This document shows, piece by piece, positions 6,298 through 10,144 of a stretch of DNA of 10,144 nt. The notes under the pieces are model-generated. The model was not told where the DNA came from and searched no databases. It worked only from the letters and a program-made list of their open reading frames with translations. This DNA is from Acetatifactor sp. (GTDB lineage: Bacteria > Bacillota > Clostridia > Lachnospirales > Lachnospiraceae). The DNA lies in contig JAILPF010000086.1 of NCBI GenBank assembly GCA_024699575.1, positions 1 to 10,144 on the forward strand. The letters are read 5' to 3'. The stretch's first letter is position 1, and each line of letters begins with the position of its first letter. A program made the position numbers and the translations under genes.

Positions 6298-6719
6298 ACA
6301 GAGAGCAGATAAAAGAAATTCTTCCCCACCGGGAGCCCATGTTGTTGGTGGATGAAGTATTTTTAAACGAAGATGGTTCAGCCACGGGGTACTATACTGT
6401 TCGCGGAGATGAGTTTTTTTTACAGGGGCATTACCCCGGTAACCCGATTGTGCCCGGTGTGATACAGTGTGAAATCATGGCGCAATCCGCAGGAATCATG
6501 TTTGCAGAGCAGATGAGGGATAGTAATGTGGTCCCTCTGTACACGGGGCTTGACAAGGTGAGATTCAAAAGACCGGTGAAGCCGGGGGAAAGAATACGGA
6601 TAGACACAGTGCTTGTAAAAAGCTTTCATCCGATGTATGTGCTTCGGGGAAAGCTGAGTGTCGACGGGAAGATTTGCAGCAGTGGGGAGTTTTCTTTTGT
6701 GATAACCACCCCTGAGTAA
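6294..6719 (+). CDS. fabZ: 3-hydroxyacyl-ACP dehydratase
   Basis: A 141-residue hotdog-fold enzyme that removes water from (R)-3-hydroxyacyl-ACP to give trans-2-enoyl-ACP. The opening EILPHREPMLLVDEV is characteristic. The active-site helix is GHYPGNPIVPGVIQCEIMAQS, with His46 and Glu60 as the catalytic pair in the normal FabZ spacing. FabA-type isomerase activity is not suggested, because Firmicutes lack FabA and the sequence is FabZ-like, so unsaturated chains would need another enzyme or a specialised FabZ. The ATG overlaps the accB stop by 4 bases, and AGGT at 6282-6285 may serve as its ribosome site. accC follows after 16 bases. Confidence 0.95.
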   Translation: MNREQIKEILPHREPMLLVDEVFLNEDGSATGYYTVRGDEFFLQGHYPGNPIVPGVIQCEIMAQSAGIMFAEQMRDSNVVPLYTGLDKVRFKRPVKPGERIRIDTVLVKSFHPMYVLRGKLSVDGKICSSGEFSFVITTPE

Positions 6720-6735
6720 AATTGAGGAAAAAGAG

Positions 6736-8064
6736 ATGTTTGAAAAAATTCTGATTGCTAACAGAGGAGAGATTGCGGTTCGCATTATCAGAGCCTGCAA
6801 AGAGATGGGCATAAGAACAGTTGCAATATATTCAGCGGCAGATGAAGAAGCTCTTCATGCACAGATGGCGGATGAGAGCTATTGCATTGGAGGAGCGCTT
6901 GCCAAAGACAGTTATCTTAATATGGATTCTATCATCACATTAGCCCAAAAGACAGGCGTGGAGGCGATACACCCGGGATACGGAATGCTTTCTGAAAATG
7001 TTGAATTTGCCAGACTGTGTGAAGAAAACAATATAAAACTCATTGGACCGACGGCAGCCGTCATGGAAAAGATGGGACAGAAAGAGCGTGCGAGAAAGAT
7101 AGCCATGGATTGCGGAATCAGGGTGACACCCGGCAGCAAGCTTTTGACAAGTGCCAAAGAGGCTGTCGAGAATGCGGAGCAAATCGGTTACCCCGTCATC
7201 CTGAAAGCCAGAGCAGGCGGAGGTGGCAAAGGAATCAGAGTTGTTCGAAGCAGGGATGAAATCAGAGAAGCCTTTACACAAATAAAAAAAGAAGCGGAAA
7301 ATTCCTTTGGAGACAATGGAGTATTTCTGGAAAAATATCTTGAAAAGGTCAAGCACATAGAAGTTCAGATACTTGCCGACTGCAAAGGGAAAGTAATCGT
7401 ACTTGGGGATAGAGATTGTTCTGTTCAAAGAAAAAATCAAAAGCTTATAGAAGAATCCCCGGCCCCGGTTATTTCCGATGAATTGAGAAAGAGACTTTAT
7501 CAAGCCTCTGTAACCCTTGCCGGGAAGGTTGGCTATACGACGGTTGGAACCATTGAATATCTGGTAAAAGGGGAAGATTATTATTTCATGGAAATGAACA
7601 CCAGACTTCAAGTGGAACACTCAGTGACAGAGATGGCATATGGGATTGATATTGTGGAGTGGCAAATCAGAACCGCAGCCGGAATAGAAATTCCATTTAA
7701 CAGGGAGGACATTCCGCAAAAAAAGCACGCCATAGAATGTAGAATCTGCGCGGAAAATTCTGTGGATTTCACACCGTCTGTCGGAAAGGTCGAATTGCTT
7801 CATATTCCCGGAGGCGTGGATGTGCGATTTGACTCTGCCCTGTATCAAAATTACGAGATCACACCGTTTTACGATTCCATGCTCGGAAAACTGATTGTCT
7901 GTGCTGATACCAGAGAAGGGGCAATCCGGAAGATGAAGAGTGCATTGTCGGAACTGGTGCTCGTAGGAGTGGATAATAACAGGGAGATGCACATGAGGTT
8001 TATGGAGAACCGGGAATTTACGATTGGAACTTACAACACAGGTATCTGTAGGGGGATGACATAA
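6736..8064 (+). CDS. accC: Biotin carboxylase subunit of acetyl-CoA carboxylase
   Basis: A 442-residue ATP-grasp enzyme that carboxylates the biotin on AccB with bicarbonate and ATP. It opens with the biotin carboxylase signature KILIANRGEIAVRIIRAC. The motifs are HPGYGMLSEN (79-88), the ATP-binding glycine loop AGGGGKGIRVV (160-170), and the metal and bicarbonate site EMNTRLQVEH (286-295), which includes Glu286, Asn288, Arg290 and Glu294. RDCSVQRKNQKLIEESP lies between them. Length is normal for a stand-alone AccC, so it is not a pyruvate or propionyl-CoA carboxylase fusion. A GAGGA site at 6724-6728 precedes the ATG at 6736. Confidence 0.96.
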   Translation: MFEKILIANRGEIAVRIIRACKEMGIRTVAIYSAADEEALHAQMADESYCIGGALAKDSYLNMDSIITLAQKTGVEAIHPGYGMLSENVEFARLCEENNIKLIGPTAAVMEKMGQKERARKIAMDCGIRVTPGSKLLTSAKEAVENAEQIGYPVILKARAGGGGKGIRVVRSRDEIREAFTQIKKEAENSFGDNGVFLEKYLEKVKHIEVQILADCKGKVIVLGDRDCSVQRKNQKLIEESPAPVISDELRKRLYQASVTLAGKVGYTTVGTIEYLVKGEDYYFMEMNTRLQVEHSVTEMAYGIDIVEWQIRTAAGIEIPFNREDIPQKKHAIECRICAENSVDFTPSVGKVELLHIPGGVDVRFDSALYQNYEITPFYDSMLGKLIVCADTREGAIRKMKSALSELVLVGVDNNREMHMRFMENREFTIGTYNTGICRGMT

Positions 8065-8068
8065 GGAA

Positions 8069-8902
8069 ATGGGATTAAAAACTTTTTTTCTTCACGCCAA
8101 CAATGAGTTGGAAAGCGGCGGACAAATGCTGAGACCGAGAAAAGTCTGCTGTAAGGAATGCCAGAGGCAGATTCCGGTATCCAAAATCAGAAAAAATAAT
8201 TTTGTATGCCCTGAGTGCGGATATTATTTTACGATGCGCGCCAGAAGGCGCATTCTTATGCTGACCGACAAAAGGAGTTTCATTGAGTTGGACAGAGATT
8301 TGGAGTCAATCAATATCTTAGACTTCCCGGACTATGATGAAAAGCTGAGTGCAGCCAGGGAAAAGAGCAGGGAGAAAGAGGGAGTTATCTGCGGAACGGC
8401 AAGAATCGGTGGAAAAGAAACAGCTATATTTTCCATGGATGCAAACTTTATGATGGGGTCCATGGGGGCAGTTGTTGGAGAGAAAATAACAAGACTTTTT
8501 GAGTATGCCACAGAAAAAAAGCTTTCAGTGGTGGGAGTGACAGTATCGGGGGGAGCACGTATGCAGGAGGGAATGATATCGCTCATGCAGATGTCCAAGG
8601 TGTCTGCTGCAATCAAAAGGCACAGTAATCTCGGAAACCTATATATAGTTCTTCTCACGAACCCTACCACGGGAGGTGTGGATGCGAGTTTAGCCATGCA
8701 GGGGGACATTACCTTAGCGGAGCCCAATGCGCGAGTCGGCTTTGCAGGCCCGAGAGTGATAGAAAAGAGCCTTAATCAGACACTTCCAAAGGATTTTCAG
8801 AAAGCATCCAGAGTGTTGGAATGTGGATTTATAGATGCGATTGTGCCCAGAAAACAGCAGAAAGAGTACATCGAAAAACTGCTGGTGCTACATGATGTTT
8901 AA
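8069..8902 (+). CDS. accD: Acetyl-CoA carboxylase carboxyltransferase, beta subunit
   Basis: A 277-residue subunit that, with AccA, transfers the carboxyl group from biotin to acetyl-CoA. An N-terminal zinc ribbon is complete: C28-X2-C31, a 15-residue gap, then C47-X2-C50. The crotonase-fold part shows SGGARMQEG (160-168), TNPTTGG (197-203) and AEPNARVGFAGPRVI (217-231), all typical of AccD. The ATG at 8069 follows the accC stop by only 4 bases. Its ribosome site is unclear: AAGGAA touches the start codon, and AGGGGG at 8050-8055 is rather distant, so translation may rely on coupling to accC. An in-frame TGA at 8057-8059 rules out an earlier start. Confidence 0.95.
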   Translation: MGLKTFFLHANNELESGGQMLRPRKVCCKECQRQIPVSKIRKNNFVCPECGYYFTMRARRRILMLTDKRSFIELDRDLESINILDFPDYDEKLSAAREKSREKEGVICGTARIGGKETAIFSMDANFMMGSMGAVVGEKITRLFEYATEKKLSVVGVTVSGGARMQEGMISLMQMSKVSAAIKRHSNLGNLYIVLLTNPTTGGVDASLAMQGDITLAEPNARVGFAGPRVIEKSLNQTLPKDFQKASRVLECGFIDAIVPRKQQKEYIEKLLVLHDV

Positions 8903-8919
8903 CCTCAGAGGAGAAGAAA

Positions 8920-9675
8920 ATGGAGGATTATGAAATTGTCTTAGGAGCAAGAAAAGAAGGACGTTTCACAGCGGTGGATTATATTTGTGAATTTGTTCCG
9001 GATTTTGTGGAGTTTCATGGAGACAGGCTATATGGAGATGACAGTGCAGTTATAGGGGGAATCGGTTACTTGAAGGATGTCCCTGTGACAGTGATAGGCA
9101 TTGAGAAAGGAAAAAATACACAGGAGCGCATTCAACACCATTTTGGAAGCGCACATCCGGAAGGATATCGTAAGGCACTTCGACTTATGAAACAGGCAGA
9201 AAAGTTTCATAGACCGGTTTTGTGTATCGTGGACACCTCAGGAGCGTTCTGCGGGATTGAAGCAGAGGAACGCGGTCAGGGAAGAGCGATTGCGGATAAT
9301 CTGTATGAGATGTCAGATTTAAAAACACCAATATTGTCAATGATTGTGGGGGAGGGAGGAAGTGGAGGAGCGCTCGCCCTCTGCCACTCGGACGCCATAT
9401 GGATGATGGAGGATGCGTATTTTAGCGTGGTTTCTCCCGAAAGCTGCGCTAACATATTGTGGAAAGATATACAAAAGGCGAATGTGGCGGCACAGTCGCT
9501 TGCACTGACCGCACCGAAACTTTATAAGCTGGGACTGATTGACAAAATATGTAAGCCCGGTGATTTAAAAAGCTTGAAAGAAGAGATTTACCAACAGATA
9601 CAGTATTTGAAGGGACAAAGAATTGAAAAGCTGCTGGATGACAGATATATGCGTTTCAGGAAAGTGGGTTATTAG
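8920..9675 (+). CDS. accA: Acetyl-CoA carboxylase carboxyltransferase, alpha subunit
   Basis: A 251-residue partner of AccD that binds carboxybiotin and supplies part of the transferase active site. Recognisable segments are EFHGDRLYGDD (31-41), PEGYRKALRLMKQAEKF (80-96), DTSGAFCGIEAEERGQG (105-121), GEGGSGGALAL (144-154) and SPESCANILWKD (172-183). It is shorter than the roughly 319 residues of E. coli AccA because the N-terminal helical extension is trimmed, as is common in Firmicutes. The ATG at 8920 is preceded by AGAGGAG at 8907-8913. A CoA synthetase gene follows after 8 bases, so the operon does not end here as many clostridial fab operons do. Confidence 0.95.
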   Translation: MEDYEIVLGARKEGRFTAVDYICEFVPDFVEFHGDRLYGDDSAVIGGIGYLKDVPVTVIGIEKGKNTQERIQHHFGSAHPEGYRKALRLMKQAEKFHRPVLCIVDTSGAFCGIEAEERGQGRAIADNLYEMSDLKTPILSMIVGEGGSGGALALCHSDAIWMMEDAYFSVVSPESCANILWKDIQKANVAAQSLALTAPKLYKLGLIDKICKPGDLKSLKEEIYQQIQYLKGQRIEKLLDDRYMRFRKVGY

Positions 9676-9683
9676 GTGGGAAG

Positions 9684-10144
9684 ATGGCTATTTATGAAGA
9701 ATACTATGAAGAAGTGAAGGATGCTGCGGGCAGGATTGTCCGCGTTGAAACAAGATATCCGCAAGACTTCAACTTTGCATATGATGTGGTAGATCAAATT
9801 GCGCTGCGTACTCCGGACCGGACAGCGCTTGTGCACAGAAGCTCAGATGGAAAAAGAACGGTTTTGTCCTTTGGAGATTTGAAAAGATTATCCGATCGGA
9901 CTGCCAATGCACTCAGAAGTCTCGGCATTGTAAAGGGTGATGCTGTCATGCTTTTGCTAAAAAGAAGGTATGAGTTCTGGGTGATTATTCTGGCGTTACA
10001 CAAGCTTGGTGCGGTTGCGGTACCGACTTCGCATATGGTTTCCTCAGAAGACATTCGGGAGAGAGTAAAAAAGAGTCGGGCGAAAGCGATTTTTTGTGTG
10101 GGAGAAGAGTCGATATGTCAAAGAGTTGAGAATGCGATAGCAGG
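9684..10144 (+). CDS. AMP-forming acyl-CoA (acetyl-CoA-like) synthetase, 3' end cut
   Basis: The first 153 codons of an ANL-superfamily ligase that would activate a carboxylic acid as an acyl-adenylate and pass it to CoA. The visible part reads PQDFNFAYDVVDQIALRTPDRTAL near residues 26-50, then LSFGDLKRLSDRTANALRSLGIVKGDAVMLLLKRRYEFW and ALHKLGAVAVPTSHM. This is the N-terminal subdomain of the acetyl-CoA and medium-chain acyl-CoA synthetase group. The nucleotide-binding TSGTTG-like motif and the substrate pocket lie beyond the window, so the substrate cannot be predicted. The start ATG at 9684 has AGGTGG at 9674-9679 overlapping the accA stop. Tight spacing argues that it is co-transcribed with the fab and acc genes. 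Confidence 0.85.
   Translation, partial: MAIYEEYYEEVKDAAGRIVRVETRYPQDFNFAYDVVDQIALRTPDRTALVHRSSDGKRTVLSFGDLKRLSDRTANALRSLGIVKGDAVMLLLKRRYEFWVIILALHKLGAVAVPTSHMVSSEDIRERVKKSRAKAIFCVGEESICQRVENAIA

Noticed and set aside
8234..8253. A GC-rich inverted repeat, ATGCGC and GCGCAT, in accD.
   Set aside because: It has no T run, sits in conserved coding sequence just after the zinc ribbon, and is explained by Arg and Ala codons.
1..10144. Search for mobile elements, CRISPR arrays, tRNA or rRNA genes, and attachment sites.
   Set aside because: No transposase, integrase, direct-repeat array or RNA gene is visible, and genes fill the window almost completely.

Overview
The window looks like chromosomal DNA of a low-to-moderate GC Gram-positive anaerobe, most likely a clostridium of the Lachnospiraceae type. 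This rests on the use of FabK as enoyl-ACP reductase, the clostridial order of the fab and acc genes, separate accD and accA genes with Firmicutes-type motifs, strong AGGAG-like ribosome binding sites, and one TTG start. The taxonomic call is inference from gene order and protein style, not from a database match.

Layout. Positions 1-773 hold the 3' part of a DeoR-family regulator gene on the plus strand, whose first few codons lie before the window. Converging on it from the minus strand (797-1657) is a MerR-family regulator with a predicted C-terminal GyrI-like effector domain. A near-perfect intrinsic terminator for the deoR transcript sits at 897-923, inside the 3' coding end of the merR gene. 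The 115-base gap 1658-1772 is a divergent control region. It holds a rightward promoter with a MerR-type 19-base spacer filled by a perfect GC-rich dyad, an overlapping leftward promoter for the regulator, and a second AT-rich inverted repeat.

From 1773 to the right edge, eleven genes run on the plus strand with gaps of at most 20 bases or short overlaps: acpP, fabK, fabD, fabG, fabF, accB, fabZ, accC, accD, accA, and the start of an AMP-forming acyl-CoA (acetyl-CoA-like) synthetase that leaves the window. No other gap exceeds 25 bases.

Together these genes encode a nearly complete type II fatty acid synthase. AccABCD makes malonyl-CoA, FabD loads it on the ACP, FabF condenses, and FabG, FabZ and FabK reduce, dehydrate and reduce again. 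The initiating ketosynthase FabH and the usual clostridial MarR-type repressor FabT are not in the window. Their usual place next to acpP is taken by the MerR gene and its promoter, and a CoA ligase is appended at the other end. This suggests either a rearranged main fab operon or a second, separately inducible one. The synthetase could feed acetyl-CoA to the carboxylase or activate a starter or product acid. That reading is a hypothesis.
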